From: JAEZBP01 sp963832725
GTDB taxonomy: Bacteria; Myxococcota_A; Polyangia; Polyangiales; Sandaracinaceae
NCBI GenBank assembly: GCA_963832725.1
Contig: CAWHVG010000001.1
Span: forward strand, 992,001 to 1,056,000
Direction of reading: 5' to 3'
DNA: 64,000 nt
Shown: positions 49,773 to 58,567 of the stretch, one piece after another
Layout: every line of letters begins with the position of its first letter
Position numbering within the stretch: the stretch's first letter is position 1
Translations under genes and position numbers: made by a program
Notes under the pieces: generated by a model
What the model was told of the DNA's origin: nothing
Database searches by the model: none
What the model saw: only the letters and a program-made list of their open reading frames with translations

Positions 49773-50333
49773 ATGGGACGCAAGCTCCCCCGCACAGCAC
49801 CCGGCCTCTTGGCCACGACCGGCGCCGCCGCCCTCTTTGCGGCCGCCCTCCTCTGGCCTCAGGTGAACGCCGCGGCGCAACACCTGCGCGTGCAGATCTA
49901 CGTCACCCAGGCGCGCATCCCGAACAGCCTGTCGGAGCGAGGGCTGATCCGCTTCGCCCGCGGGCACCGCGGCCGGCGCCTGCAGGAGTCCACCGAGGAC
50001 GATCTGAACGCGCGCCGCTGGTATGCGAACGCCGTGTTCTCGTTCAACCGCCCGCCGGGCGACCTCGAGTTCCACGCGCTCTTCTACGATATCGAAGACG
50101 GCGCCCGGAACTTCGTCCGCGAGATGAGCGTGTTCACGAGCGACCGCGACCAGCGCACCGTGCTGCACCGGCTGACCCTGCCCCGGCCGACCTTCCGCCC
50201 GAACCGGCACATGGAGATGGTCGTCACGGTCCGGCGCCAGGAGGTCGGCCACGCCCGCTTCGAGCTGGTCGGCGAGAACATCCACCACAGCGGCCAGGTC
50301 GACTTCACCGACGAGCAGGCCTCCGGTCACTGA
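49773..50333 (+). CDS. Secreted 186-aa protein of unknown function
   Basis: The signal peptide is clear (basic 'MGRKLPRT', hydrophobic 'LLATTGAAALFAAALLWP', cleavage near 'VNAAAQ'). The mature 150 residues are beta-rich with many Arg and aromatic residues ('VQIYVTQARIPNSLSERGL', 'RRWYANAVFSFNRPPGDLE', 'MEMVVTVRRQEVGHARFEL'), like a single beta-sandwich domain. No catalytic motif or Cys. The ATG at 49773 has a strong gaggaggagag site. It is divergent from the clp gene and 42 bp before holA. A periplasmic or outer-surface role is likely, but the family is not recognised. Confidence 0.7.
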   Translation: MGRKLPRTAPGLLATTGAAALFAAALLWPQVNAAAQHLRVQIYVTQARIPNSLSERGLIRFARGHRGRRLQESTEDDLNARRWYANAVFSFNRPPGDLEFHALFYDIEDGARNFVREMSVFTSDRDQRTVLHRLTLPRPTFRPNRHMEMVVTVRRQEVGHARFELVGENIHHSGQVDFTDEQASGH

Positions 50334-50375
50334 TCGCCCAATCCGCCGCGCGACGAGGAATGCTATAGCCACCCC

Positions 50376-51444
50376 ATGGCCCGCGCGCGCTCCACCGGCC
50401 CGGACATCCAAGAGCTCATCGCCGGCGCGCGCGAGGGGCGCTTCGGGCCAATCCATCTCCTGGTCGGCTCGGAGCGCTTCCTGATCGACCGCGCCGCGGT
50501 GCTCCTGAAGCGGGCCGCGCTCGGCGACGAACCCGCCGGGTTCAACGACGACCTCTTCCACGGCAACCACGGCTTCGACGCGCACCGGGTGATCAGCGCC
50601 GCGCGCACCCTGCCGATGATGGCCTCCGCGCGCTTCGTGCTGGCCCGCGACGTCGACGGCGCCCAGCCCGCGCAGCTGGACGCGCTGGCGGCGTACGTGC
50701 CGGCGGCGGTGGACACGGCGTGCGTGGTGCTGACCGCCACCAAGCTCGACAAGCGGACCAAGCTCTACAAGGCCGCCAGCAAAGCGGGCGTGGTCTACGA
50801 AGCCTCGTCGCTCAAGGGCGCGGCGCTCCGGCGCTTCGCGGTCGACGAAGCGAAGCGGCGCGGCCACGATCTCCACGCCGCGCGCCGCCGACGCGCTGAC
50901 CGACGCCATCGGCGAGGACCTGGCGGCGATCGACGACGCGACCGAACGGCTCTCGCTCTACGCTGGCGAGGGCGCGCGCATCGACGTGGACGCGGTGGAG
51001 GCCTGCGTCACGCGTATCGCCACCGACTCGATCTGGGCGCTGGTGGACGCGGTCGGCATGCGCGACGGCAAGAAGGCGCTCCACGCGGCCGGATCGCTCC
51101 TCGCCGATCGCGAGCCGCCGCTCCGCATCCTGGCCATGGTGGCGCGCCAGCTACGCATCGTCGGTCGGATGCGCGAGGCGCTGGCGGGCGGGCTGGCCGA
51201 CAAGGACGCGGCGCTCGCGGCCGGCGCGCCGCCCTTCAAGGCGCGGGAGCTGAAGGAGTCGGCCCGCCGCTTCACCGCGCGCGGGCTCGCGGCGGCGTTC
51301 GGGACCCTGGCCGACGCCGACCTCGCGCTCAAGGGCAGCCGCGTCCCGGGCGAACGCGTGCTCGAAGAGGCCATCCTGGCCCTCTGCACCGGCCGCTCGC
51401 GCGCCCGCGAGCGCCTGCCCCGCCACCAGCGCACCTATCGCTGA
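50376..51444 (+). CDS. holA: DNA polymerase III subunit delta, one frameshift
   Basis: Clamp-loader subunit that opens the beta sliding clamp. The ATG at 50376 gives 'GPIHLLVGSERFLIDRAAV' (the delta N-terminus), then 'SARFVLARDVDGAQPAQL' and 'CVVLTATKLDKRTKLYK'. Near 50878 the frame slips and resumes as 'ADALTDAIGEDLAAIDDATERL', the conserved 'GxDL..l..E..KL' region. The C-terminal collar follows, 'FKARELKESARRFTARGL' and 'EEAILALC', ending at 51444. The joined length is about 356 aa, normal for HolA. The break is a single base inside a GC run. Confidence 0.88.
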
Positions 51445-51479
51445 TCCGTTCCCCATCCGCGCCGGCCGCGCGAGAGGGA

Positions 51480-51959
51480 TCAGCCGACGATCTCGCGGCC
51501 GGTTCTGGGGTCGAAGAGCCGGCCGGCGACCCGGCCATCCTCGACGAGGTCGACCTCGACGATCACCCGGCCGTTCACCTCCTGGAGGGCGACCTCCTTC
51601 AGCGGCGCGTCGTAGCGGCGCTCGGCGGCCTCGACCGCGTCGCTCAGGCGGACGCGCTGCCTGCGCTCCTGCCTGCCGAGACTGGACCGGAACGTTCCGC
51701 GCCGGGGGACGATCCGAGCGCGGTCCTGCTCCAGCACCCGGCCGCTCGACGCGTCGACGACGAGCGTCCGACTTCCGTCCTCGCCCGCGAAGAGCACCTC
51801 GAAGGCGTCCTCGTTCCGGGTGATCCCGAGCGGAACCAAGCCTTCGGGCGCCCGCTCTTCGGCGATACGGAGCGCGTCCGACATCGACATCGCCTGCGCC
51901 GCAGCAGGTCGGGCCGCGGTGATCACCAGCGCGAACGCGAGGACTGCGAAGCGAGCCAT
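51480..51959 (-). CDS. Periplasmic PepSY-like protein
   Basis: A 159-aa protein with a signal peptide ('FAVLAFALVITAARPAAAQ') and two short alpha/beta repeats of PepSY type. The first is 'MSDALRIAEERAPEGLVPL' with 'LVVDASSGRVLEQDRARI'. The second is 'LSDAVEAAERRYDAPLKEV' with 'VEVDLVEDGRVAGRLFDPR'. PepSY domains are thought to inhibit proteases or bind other periplasmic proteins. I placed the ATG at 51959 directly before the signal peptide; upstream codons fall in the intergenic repeat array. It is the only gene between holA and the array. Confidence 0.72.
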   Translation of the reverse strand: MARFAVLAFALVITAARPAAAQAMSMSDALRIAEERAPEGLVPLGITRNEDAFEVLFAGEDGSRTLVVDASSGRVLEQDRARIVPRRGTFRSSLGRQERRQRVRLSDAVEAAERRYDAPLKEVALQEVNGRVIVEVDLVEDGRVAGRLFDPRTGREIVG

Positions 51960-52067
51960 CCAAGCCTCCGTGCGAGATGAAGCTCCCTGGCGTGCGCTCC
52001 CAACTCCGCGGCGGATCGCCTCGACCGTCACGGTCGCGAGAAGGCCGCGTCCGCGGCATCCAAACAC

Positions 52068-52345
52068 GCGATTCGCAAACGCAAACCCGGTTTTTCGGCC
52101 CGAAAACCCGATTCGCAAACGCAAATCTCGTTTTTTGCCTCGAAAACGCGATTCTCAAACGCAAAAGCCTTCGGCGGGCCCCCCGATCGCGAGCTCGCCG
52201 CGCGAGGTCGCGTCCGCAGCGCCGAAAACGCGATCCGCAAACGCAGATCCCGTTTTTCGCTCCGAAAAGGTGGTCTCGTCCCACGATCGAGCGGCCCCGC
52301 GGCTCGCGGAGGCGATTCGCAAACGGAAATCGCGATCTCCGCGCC
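52068..52345. repeat. Intergenic array of ATTCGCAAACGCAAA units
   Basis: The 484-bp gap 51960-52443 holds no credible gene. It contains five copies of a 15-bp core attcgcaaacgcaaa at 52071, 52111, 52151, 52233 and 52315, spaced 40, 40, 82 and 82 bp. In three units the core is followed by a small hairpin TTTTTCG-n-CGAAAA. The array is much more AT-rich than its surroundings. It lies downstream of the HAD/primase-like genes and upstream of the PepSY gene. It resembles a dispersed intergenic repeat family, with no Cas genes near. Confidence 0.85.
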
Positions 52346-52443
52346 GCGATCGCGGCCTCGCGCGAAAGACTCGCGTTCGTAGGACGTTTCGGCTCTCCCG
52401 CGGCCTGGCGTGCCGCCGCGTCGGGCCGGACGGCGCGCGAGGG

Positions 52444-53304
52444 TCAGCGCCCGCGATTCCAGGGCGAGAGCGAGGCGAGCTCTTCGAACGAGGGGAAGGT
52501 GCCCTCGAAGCGGTAGGCCCGGTCGTCGATGTAGAGCTCGGCCGGCGGCTTGGCGACGGGGAAGGTGATCCGCGCGAGCACGTGGTCGGGCAGGCCGTGG
52601 CGGCGGAGCCAGGCCCGCATCGCATCGACGGCGCCGGGCGAAGATGCGCGCACCGAGAAGATGGCCACGTCGAAGCGCTCCACCGCAGCGACGAGCCACT
52701 CGATCGCGCCCTCGACCGGCGGATCGGCGATGACGCACGCGCCCTTCCACCCGCTCGCGTAGGAGTGGACGACGCCGTCGAAGTCGACCGCGATCGTGCG
52801 GCGCTGCCGGCCCGGGCCGACCCGGCGCAGCTCGCCCGGCGCGGCGTCGCGGAGCACTCTCCCTTTCGCTTCGGCGAGCTCGGCTTCCGAGAGCCAGCCT
52901 TCTCGGTGCAGCGCCACCAGGCGCTCGAGCGCATCGACCACCGGCGCGCCCACGGCCAGCCGCTCCATCCGCGCGAGCGCCGATTCCAGGCGCTCCATCA
53001 CCTCGGTCCGCGAAGGCTCCCCGGCCGGCTCCAACCCCGCGATGCGCGACGCGTCGGCCCGCACGCCCGGGTCGCGCTCCCCACGGCGCGTCCCGCGCTC
53101 CTCCTCGACCGGCTCCGCGCCGGGCACGATCTCCGCCACCGCGGCGTCCGCCACCGCGCCGTCCGCCACCGCGCCGTCCGCCACATCGCCCTCCGCCACC
53201 GCGCCGTCCGCCACCTCGCCGTCCGCCACCGCGGCGCCCGCCACCGCGGCGCCCGCCACCGCGCCGTCCGCCACCGCGGCGCCCGCCACCGCGCCGTCCG
53301 CCAC
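52444..53304 (-). CDS. HAD-superfamily phosphatase domain protein (probable C-terminus of fusion)
   Basis: A frame of 286 aa. Residues 1-58 are repeats of the pentapeptide AVADG, then a helical spacer with 'ALERLVALHREGWLSEAEL' (a SHOCT-like short helix pair). The HAD domain follows: motif I 'IAVDFDGVVHSY' (nucleophile and acid Asp near 172-174), the Ser in 'VAIFSVRASS' as motif II, and 'LYIDDRAYRF' (Asp pair near 261) as motif IV. It is a small cap-less HAD, similar to predicted nucleotidase or polynucleotide phosphatases. It has no ribosome site and begins inside a repeat, so it is probably the C-terminal half of the primase-like gene upstream, split by one indel near 53320. Confidence 0.65.
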   Translation of the reverse strand: MADGAVAGAAVADGAVAGAAVAGAAVADGEVADGAVAEGDVADGAVADGAVADAAVAEIVPGAEPVEEERGTRRGERDPGVRADASRIAGLEPAGEPSRTEVMERLESALARMERLAVGAPVVDALERLVALHREGWLSEAELAEAKGRVLRDAAPGELRRVGPGRQRRTIAVDFDGVVHSYASGWKGACVIADPPVEGAIEWLVAAVERFDVAIFSVRASSPGAVDAMRAWLRRHGLPDHVLARITFPVAKPPAELYIDDRAYRFEGTFPSFEELASLSPWNRGR

Positions 53305-53409
53305 CGCGCGTCCGCCACGCGCGTCGCCGCGTCCGCCACCTCGTCGTCCGCCACCGCGCCGTCCGCCACCTCGCCGTCCGCCACATCGCCGTCCGCCACC
53401 GCGCCGCGG
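53131..53409. repeat. 15-bp coding repeats (AVADG pentapeptide linker)
   Basis: About eighteen tandem copies of a 15-bp unit, minus-strand gcggtggcggacggc, encoding variants AVADG, EVADG, DVADG and AVAGA. The frame changes at 53305-53340, where two units are shortened (cgcgcgtccgccacgcgcg), so the linker joins the upstream and downstream coding regions only after correcting one shift. Confidence 0.9.
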
Positions 53410-54332
53410 GCCGTCGCGAGCAGCTCGGGCGGCGGCTCCCAGTCCTCCTCTTCCGCCCAGGGCTCGTCGAGGAAGTACACCGCCTCGGGATCCTCGTGGT
53501 CGACGTACGCGTGCTCGGGATCCTCGCCGCGGATCACGGAAGGCTCACCGTCGGGCGGCCGGCTCGGGCCGAGCGAGAGGACGGCGCGGCGCGCGAGGAT
53601 GCCCTCGTCCACCGGATCGAGGATGGCACCGGGCCGGCTGAAGGCCGCGCGCGGCCAGTCGCGGTCGGGCACGGCCGGCAGCGCGTAGGTCGACGCCGGG
53701 CTCTTGAGGGCGGGATCGATCTCGAAGCGCGTCCGCTCCTCCGCCCAGCTCCACACCTTCGGCCACGACTCGGCGGGCACCGGGAACGCGAGCGGAAGCA
53801 CCAGCCGGAACTTCGGATGATCCGGTCGGTGCGACCAGGTCGTGTGGACGATGTGGAAGAACGCGCGGAAGGTCTCGCTGGCGTCTTCGATGGGCGTCCC
53901 GTCGTCGTAGTCGAGCACCAGGCAGGAGACGTGGGTCACGTTCTCGGAGCCGCGCTTTCCGGCGCCGGGCCGGTAGAGCGCCGGCGACCAGAGCCTCAGA
54001 TCGCGCTTGGCGCTCCGCCGCGCGTCCTCCTCCAGCTCGCGCGCGAGCCGGGTCACGGCGTCGACGGGATCGCGCCCCGCATCGCGCGCAGCCGCCCGAG
54101 CCTTGCCCAGCTTGCCCATGTACTTGCCGCGAGGGGGCTCGTCGGCCAGCACTCGCGCGGCCGCCTGCCGGATGCGCGAGACGTCGCGCTCGATCTTGGC
54201 CACCGTCTGCGGCTTGAGCTCGAAGCGGCGCAGCGCCGCGGTGAGCTCGGGCAAGGTGAGCACCTCGGAGAGCGGCACGGTGTCGAAGACCCGCCGGAAG
54301 GTGCACACCGGGATCGAGAGGGCGCTGCTCAC
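53306..54332 (-). CDS. Primase/replication-protein-like domain (AEP type)
   Basis: About 330 residues from GTG 54332. An N-terminal helical part ('LTLPELTAALRRFELKP') is followed by a basic region and then a core typical of archaeo-eukaryotic-primase-like replication proteins. That core has 'VSCLVLDYDDGTPIED' (Asp141-Tyr-Asp-Asp, the paired acidic motif), 'FHIVHTTWSHRPDHPKFRL' (His motif) and 'PLAFPVPAESWPKVWSWA', then 'STYALPAVPDRDW'. Such domains occur in phage and plasmid primases. A D/E-rich tail leads into AVADG repeats and, after one frame shift, a HAD phosphatase. The start overlaps the previous stop (GTGA). Activity is inferred from motif resemblance only; no helicase or integrase lies near. 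Confidence 0.55.
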
Positions 54333-55888
54333 GATCCGTCCTCGCGCCCCACGGTGGCGACGGAGGTCCAACGGCGCCGGCCGTCCGGTCCGACGACGGC
54401 GAGCGCATGCCCGATGCGCGCGGCGACGATCATGGGCGCGCCCTCGACGCGAACCCGCACGCCGGGCTCGATCCGCTGCGGGCGCACATCGTCCCGCGCC
54501 GCCCAGCGCGCCTGCCCATCGCTCCCGACCACCAGCACGCGCAGTCCGCCGCGGGCGGTGTCGACCTCCAATCCGGGAAGCCACTCGCGCCCCTCGCGCA
54601 CCTCGACCCACGCTCCCTCCGGCACCAGGGCCTCCAGGCCTTCGCCGCTCCGATGCGCGGCGTCGCTCCGAACCCTCACCCGCGCCGCGCTGGTCCAGCG
54701 GACGTCGTCGCCGATCCGCACGCGCAGCGCCGGGCCCAGTCGGTCCAGCACCACCGCGTCGGCGAAGCGTCCGTCCCGCTCGACCTCCACCACGTCGTCC
54801 GGCGCCAGCTCGGGCGTGAGCAGCGCACGCGAGGACACCCAGGCCGAGCCGCCACCGGCGTAGACGACGAAGGCGCGACCCTCGTCTTCGCGCACGATCA
54901 CGGCGAGCTCGTGATGCGGGCCCGCGTCGCGGCGCGCCAGCACCTCCGTGCCCACCCACGCTGGCGCTCTCCGTCGCGTGGGCGAGCCCGCAGGTCGAGC
55001 GCTCGGCTCGCTGGACGCGCGGGCCGTGCGGTGCATCGAGAGCGGGCGGTCGAGCGCGAGGGGCGCCTCGACGGTGCTCGGCGGGGTGCCTCCGAGCGCG
55101 GCGGCGACGCTCCACTCGAGCCCGAGCGCGAGCACGGTGAGCGCCGTCCACACGATGGGCGAGAGCGTCCACTCGCCGCCCGGGCGCGAGGCCCCACCCA
55201 GCCGGGCGCGCACCGCCGCCCTCCACCGGAGCCGGCGCCATCGCTCCTCGCCGGTCCACACCACCGAGAGCCCCTCGGCCTCCGCGACCCGAGCTCCGCA
55301 CGCGCAACGCGCTTCGCCGGCCAGAGGCCCGTCGCAATGCGGGCAGCGCTCCGGCACCGGCTTCCCGCGAGCCTCTGCGATCCGTGCTCGCGCCTCGCGT
55401 CCTCGGCGGCGCGCGAGCACGAGCGGGACCGCGATCAGCGCCAGCGCGAGGAGCGCTGCGAGGCCACCCGTCAGCACCACCGCGAGCGCTCGCCCTTCGA
55501 AGAGCTGCGCGAGCCGGTAGCCGACCGCCGCCACCGTGAACGCGCCAGCGGGCGCGACCAGCGCCAGCACGAAGCCCGACGGCCAGGAGGGCGACGCCAG
55601 TCGCCTCGCCTCGGACTCCCACGCCTGCGCGGCCTCGAGCCTCCACGCCCGCGCCTCGCCGGCCGCGCGCGACGGGGACACCGGCTCCGTCACGGCCGCT
55701 CCCGGACCGGCCGCACGCTCGACCTCCGCACCTCCCGCGGCAGCGTCCGAGGCCGGTCGGGGCGCGGTCGGCCCGTCCTCGCGCGCTCGACCGCTCACGG
55801 CGCCATCGACCTCCGCACCTCTCTCGGCGTGGTCCGACGCCGGCCGGGGCGCGGTCGGCCCCTCCGCTTTCCGCGCTCGATCGCTCAC
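54329..55888 (-). CDS. Membrane protein with zinc ribbon and SH3-like repeats
   Basis: A 519-aa protein, not recognised. Residues 1-75 are Ala/Arg/Glu-rich repeats derived from duplicated DNA. Two membrane helices follow at about 105-160 ('FVLALVAPAGAFTVAAVGY', 'LTGGLAALLALALIAVPLV'). A four-Cys zinc ribbon comes next ('CPHCDGPLAGEARCACG'), with another helix near 245. The C-terminal 230 residues are beta-rich Tudor/SH3-like repeats ('GTEVLARRDAGPHHELAVI', 'DVVEVERDGRFADAVVL', 'GAWVEVREGREWLPGLEV'), each pairing 'V-x-V' with 'W-x-S'. It may read a ligand or metal state at the membrane. The true start may lie downstream of the repeats. Confidence 0.55.
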   Translation of the reverse strand: MSDRARKAEGPTAPRPASDHAERGAEVDGAVSGRAREDGPTAPRPASDAAAGGAEVERAAGPGAAVTEPVSPSRAAGEARAWRLEAAQAWESEARRLASPSWPSGFVLALVAPAGAFTVAAVGYRLAQLFEGRALAVVLTGGLAALLALALIAVPLVLARRRGREARARIAEARGKPVPERCPHCDGPLAGEARCACGARVAEAEGLSVVWTGEERWRRLRWRAAVRARLGGASRPGGEWTLSPIVWTALTVLALGLEWSVAAALGGTPPSTVEAPLALDRPLSMHRTARASSEPSARPAGSPTRRRAPAWVGTEVLARRDAGPHHELAVIVREDEGRAFVVYAGGGSAWVSSRALLTPELAPDDVVEVERDGRFADAVVLDRLGPALRVRIGDDVRWTSAARVRVRSDAAHRSGEGLEALVPEGAWVEVREGREWLPGLEVDTARGGLRVLVVGSDGQARWAARDDVRPQRIEPGVRVRVEGAPMIVAARIGHALAVVGPDGRRRWTSVATVGREDGS

Positions 55889-56006
55889 GGCGCCATCGAC
55901 CTCCGCACCTCCCTCGGCGTGGTCCGACGCCGGCCCGGGCGCGGTCGGCTCGCCCGTCCTCGCGCGCTCGAATCGCTCACGGCGCGGTCAACCTCTGCAC
56001 GTCCCG
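55719..56006. repeat. 87-92 bp tandem repeat from the VanY gene 3' end
   Basis: A core like tcgacctccgcacctccc recurs at 55719, 55806 and 55896, and as the diverged original at 55988 inside the VanY gene (spacings 87, 90 and 92). Copies at 55797 and 55887 also keep 'ctcacggcgc', the VanY stop region. They now code, in another frame, for the N-terminus of the zinc-ribbon membrane protein. Confidence 0.85.
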
Positions 56007-57433
56007 CACGTCGTCCCCCGAGGCCAACCCGACCCGGACCAGGGTTCCGGGCAGCACATGCTCCATCGCGAGCTCCACCTCGAGCTCACCCGGCGGCGCC
56101 GGCATGCGGGCGTTGAGGCCGTTGGCCGTCCCGTCTCGGCGCGAGGAGGCCAGCGCGGCCTTCCAGGGCCAGTAGCCACGGTGCGCGCCGAAGCCGACCG
56201 CGAGCCGCCACGTGCCATCCAGCGCCGGGAACGGGCGCGGCGCGCGCCCTGCCAGCCGCGCCTCCCGGGCACCGCGCGCGAACGACCCGCCCGAACCCGG
56301 CGTCACGACCGGCGGCTGGGTCAACGTGTTCGGCGGGATCTGCACGCGGGCGTGTAGCACGACGCGAATCTCCGTCGCGCGTGAGGCTCGCGCCCGCCAG
56401 CGACGGAGGTGCCTCGGCCGCGCTCGGGCGTCCGTCCTCGCCGAGCATCAGCGGAGGCGGGTCGCAGGGCGCGTCCTCCGGGTCGCTGAAGGTCGCGCAG
56501 CGGTCGCAGTTGCAGCCGTCGCAGACCGGCGCGTAGACCCCGTCGGGGCGACCGCGCTCCGCCCGCAGCCACTGCTCGAGGGTGATCTCGCCCGCGCTCC
56601 CGGGCTCGCTGTCCAGCCACGCGCGGTGGAAGCGGGCGGCGTTCTCGACGCCGAGGTAGCGCAGGTGCCAGGGCTCGTAGCGATAACCGGTGCGCGGGTC
56701 AATCCGCTCCTCGGCGCCCTCGAATCGCGCCGCATGCCTCGCCGGGGCGCCGGTAGTCCGGGTGCAGCGGATAGGAGACGACGAAGCCGTGCTCGTGCGC
56801 GTGGGCGGCAATCCAGAGCCCGCCGGGCGAGCAACCGAAGCCCTCCCGGAAGCGGTTGCCGCCGTCCATCCAGTCGCGGGTGAAGAGGTCCATCGCCGTG
56901 CCGAGCTGGTGCTGGCTGTGACCGGGCAGCGCGCTGGCGGTGGCCGCCGCGCAGAAGCCTCCCCGCTCGCGTGAGGCCCAGCCGAGGAAGGTCGCGCACT
57001 GCACCGGATAGGCCCGGAACGCGCTCGACACGTAGGGGCGGAGCCCGGCCTCGCGCATCGCCTCGGCCAGCCCCGCGTAGGCAGTGGCCGCGTCGGCCCG
57101 CAGGCACTGCTTGCGAGGCGGCACGCACCGGCTGGCGCGCTCGTGGCGCATCGTCTCGAGGTCCACCAGGTCCCGCGGCGCGTAGTGGTGCGGGAGCGCC
57201 CCCGCGGGTGTGCGGTTCACCAGCGCGAGCAGCTCGTCTCCGTCGACGAAGCTCTCTCCGCGGACGAGATCGGCCCGCGACACGAAACAGCCCCGGCGAT
57301 CGGGCCGACAGAGCCCTCCGCAGCGGGGCGGCAGCTCCTGAGCCGGCGCCGGGCGAGCGAGCCACGCCGAGGAGGCGGCGAGCGCGAGCACGAGGGCCCG
57401 CGCCACCGCGCGAAGCCTGGCCGGTGCTCGCAT
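55977..57433 (-). CDS. VanY-type D-Ala-D-Ala carboxypeptidase (M15B), two frame breaks
   Basis: Secreted zinc peptidase that trims peptidoglycan stem peptides. ATG 57433 opens a signal peptide ('ARALVLALAASSAWLARPAP'). A domain with 'YVSSAFRAYPVQCATF' and the zinc motif 'GHSQHQLGTAMDLF' (near 170) follows, then 'HEHGFVVSYPLHPDYR'. The frame slips near 56740 and continues 'GYRYEPWHLRYLGVENA', the second zinc motif E-x-x-H. A Cys-rich segment follows ('CDGCNCDRCATFSDPEDAPC'). A further slip near 56380 leads to a beta domain ('GTWRLAVGFGAHRGYWPW') ending at 55977. The extra C-terminal domains are unusual for VanY. Total about 485 aa. Confidence 0.8.
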
Positions 57434-57504
57434 GGCTGCCGATTCGACCATCGAACGCGCAGGCACGCAAGCGGCCGGCATCGAGGTTGCTCTCCCTTCG
57501 GGGC

Positions 57505-57855
57505 ATGGGCATCGAGAAACCCTACGAGGTCGAGCGGCACTCGCTCGGCCCCACACCGCTTCCTCACGCGCCCTTCGATCTGCGGGGGCATGTGGAGGCG
57601 CTCATCACACCGGGCCCCGATCGGACGATCCGCATCGCCGGCCATGCGCTGCGCGCCACGCCACACCGAGGCGGTACCGTCACGGTCGAGGAGCTGCGTG
57701 CGCTGCTCCATCACCGCCTGCTGGATCGCCGCCCGGACGCCGACGCGCTCACCTGGGAGTGGCTCGCCAGCATCCTGCACGGCGAGCTTCGAGACGACCC
57801 CAGCGACGGCGACGAGCTGCGCCGGATCCTGGTCCGCGCGGTCGACGCGCTCTGA
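57505..57855 (+). CDS. Small unknown acidic/helical protein
   Basis: 116 aa from ATG 57505: 'MGIEKPYEVERHSLGPTPL', a beta-like stretch ('RTIRIAGHALRATPHRGG') and C-terminal helices ('VTVEELRALLHHRLLDR', 'DDPSDGDELRRILVRAVDAL'). No signal peptide, membrane segment or known motif. It is divergent from the VanY gene with 71 bp between the starts and has no downstream partner (the next 209 bp hold no frame I believe). Its amino-acid composition and codon use fit a real gene. Confidence 0.55.
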   Translation: MGIEKPYEVERHSLGPTPLPHAPFDLRGHVEALITPGPDRTIRIAGHALRATPHRGGTVTVEELRALLHHRLLDRRPDADALTWEWLASILHGELRDDPSDGDELRRILVRAVDAL

Positions 57856-58064
57856 TCGGCTCGCGCCTCGGCGAGGGCGCGCGCCGCGAAAGGGCCTTTT
57901 GCGGGGACGCAGCGCGCTCGCATCACGCCTCCGTGCGCCGAGACGCCGCAGGACAGGACGTCCCGGCTGGGGGGCTGGCTCGGCGACGAACCCGCAGTCG
58001 AGGCGGGCTCGGGCGGCGCGGGGCGCGCGCGGCCGGCGGCCGAAGGGAGCCTCGCAGCGGGCCT

Positions 58065-58388
58065 TCAGTCCTCGCGGAAGAGGTGCCGCCAGTCCTCCGG
58101 CAGGGCGCCGCCGAGGTAGCGGTCGGCCTTCTCTTCGTCCGGCAGCATGTAGCTGACGCGCGCCGAGCAGCCGAGCTTGCCGCGCTGCTCGAGACGCACG
58201 TTCACGGTGGCGATGTGCCCTTCGCGCGAGGCCAGCGCGCCGCGGGCCACGATGGGCACGCCGAGCTCGAGCGGCCGCACGCGCCGAAACCGAAGCCGCA
58301 TGCCCCGCTCGTTGTGCGGGCCGCACCCGAAGCAGCGCTGCTCCGCGCCGAAGGTGAATGGATCGAGCTCCACGCCGTCGTCCGCCAT
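58065..58388 (-). CDS. Hotdog-thioesterase-like protein lacking the central catalytic segment
   Basis: 107 aa from ATG 58388. The N-terminus 'FTFGAEQRCFGCGPHNERGM' and 'RLRF' matches the 'CFGCGPxNPxGL' start of PaaI/THEM4-type hotdog thioesterases. The rest ('IVARGALASREGHIATVNV', 'GCSARVSYMLP') matches their last strands. The middle, normally about 50 residues with the 'HGG' turn and the catalytic Asp/Glu helix, is absent. Either an internal deletion has removed it or the protein is a non-catalytic half hotdog. Family resemblance is good for the CFGCG motif, weaker elsewhere. Confidence 0.6.
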   Translation of the reverse strand: MADDGVELDPFTFGAEQRCFGCGPHNERGMRLRFRRVRPLELGVPIVARGALASREGHIATVNVRLEQRGKLGCSARVSYMLPDEEKADRYLGGALPEDWRHLFRED

Positions 58389-58567
58389 GTGCTGCGCTCC
58401 ATGGCGGGTGGGCCACGACCGGTCAAGCGGCATCGGCCCGGCAACGGATGTCAGACCTCCGGCGCGCGATACACGCAATGGATCCGACGAATGCGCTCGC
58501 GAAACGCGTTCCACCGACGGCATCGAGCTTGCAATCCCGGCAGACGGCGCTTTCCTGAGAGGAGCAC

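Noticed and set aside
52068..52345. CRISPR array
   Set aside because: The repeated core is only about 15 bp and diverges between copies, the intervening DNA is itself repetitive (hairpins), and there are no cas genes.
52028..52345. Protein-coding reading of the intergenic array (Phe/Cys/Arg-rich peptides)
   Set aside because: The peptides come only from the repeat units read in different phases, with no ribosome site and no complexity.
52444..54332. Prophage or integrative element around the primase-like gene
   Set aside because: No integrase, capsid, portal, repeat-flanked boundary or tRNA. Neighbours are ordinary cell-envelope genes with the same base composition.
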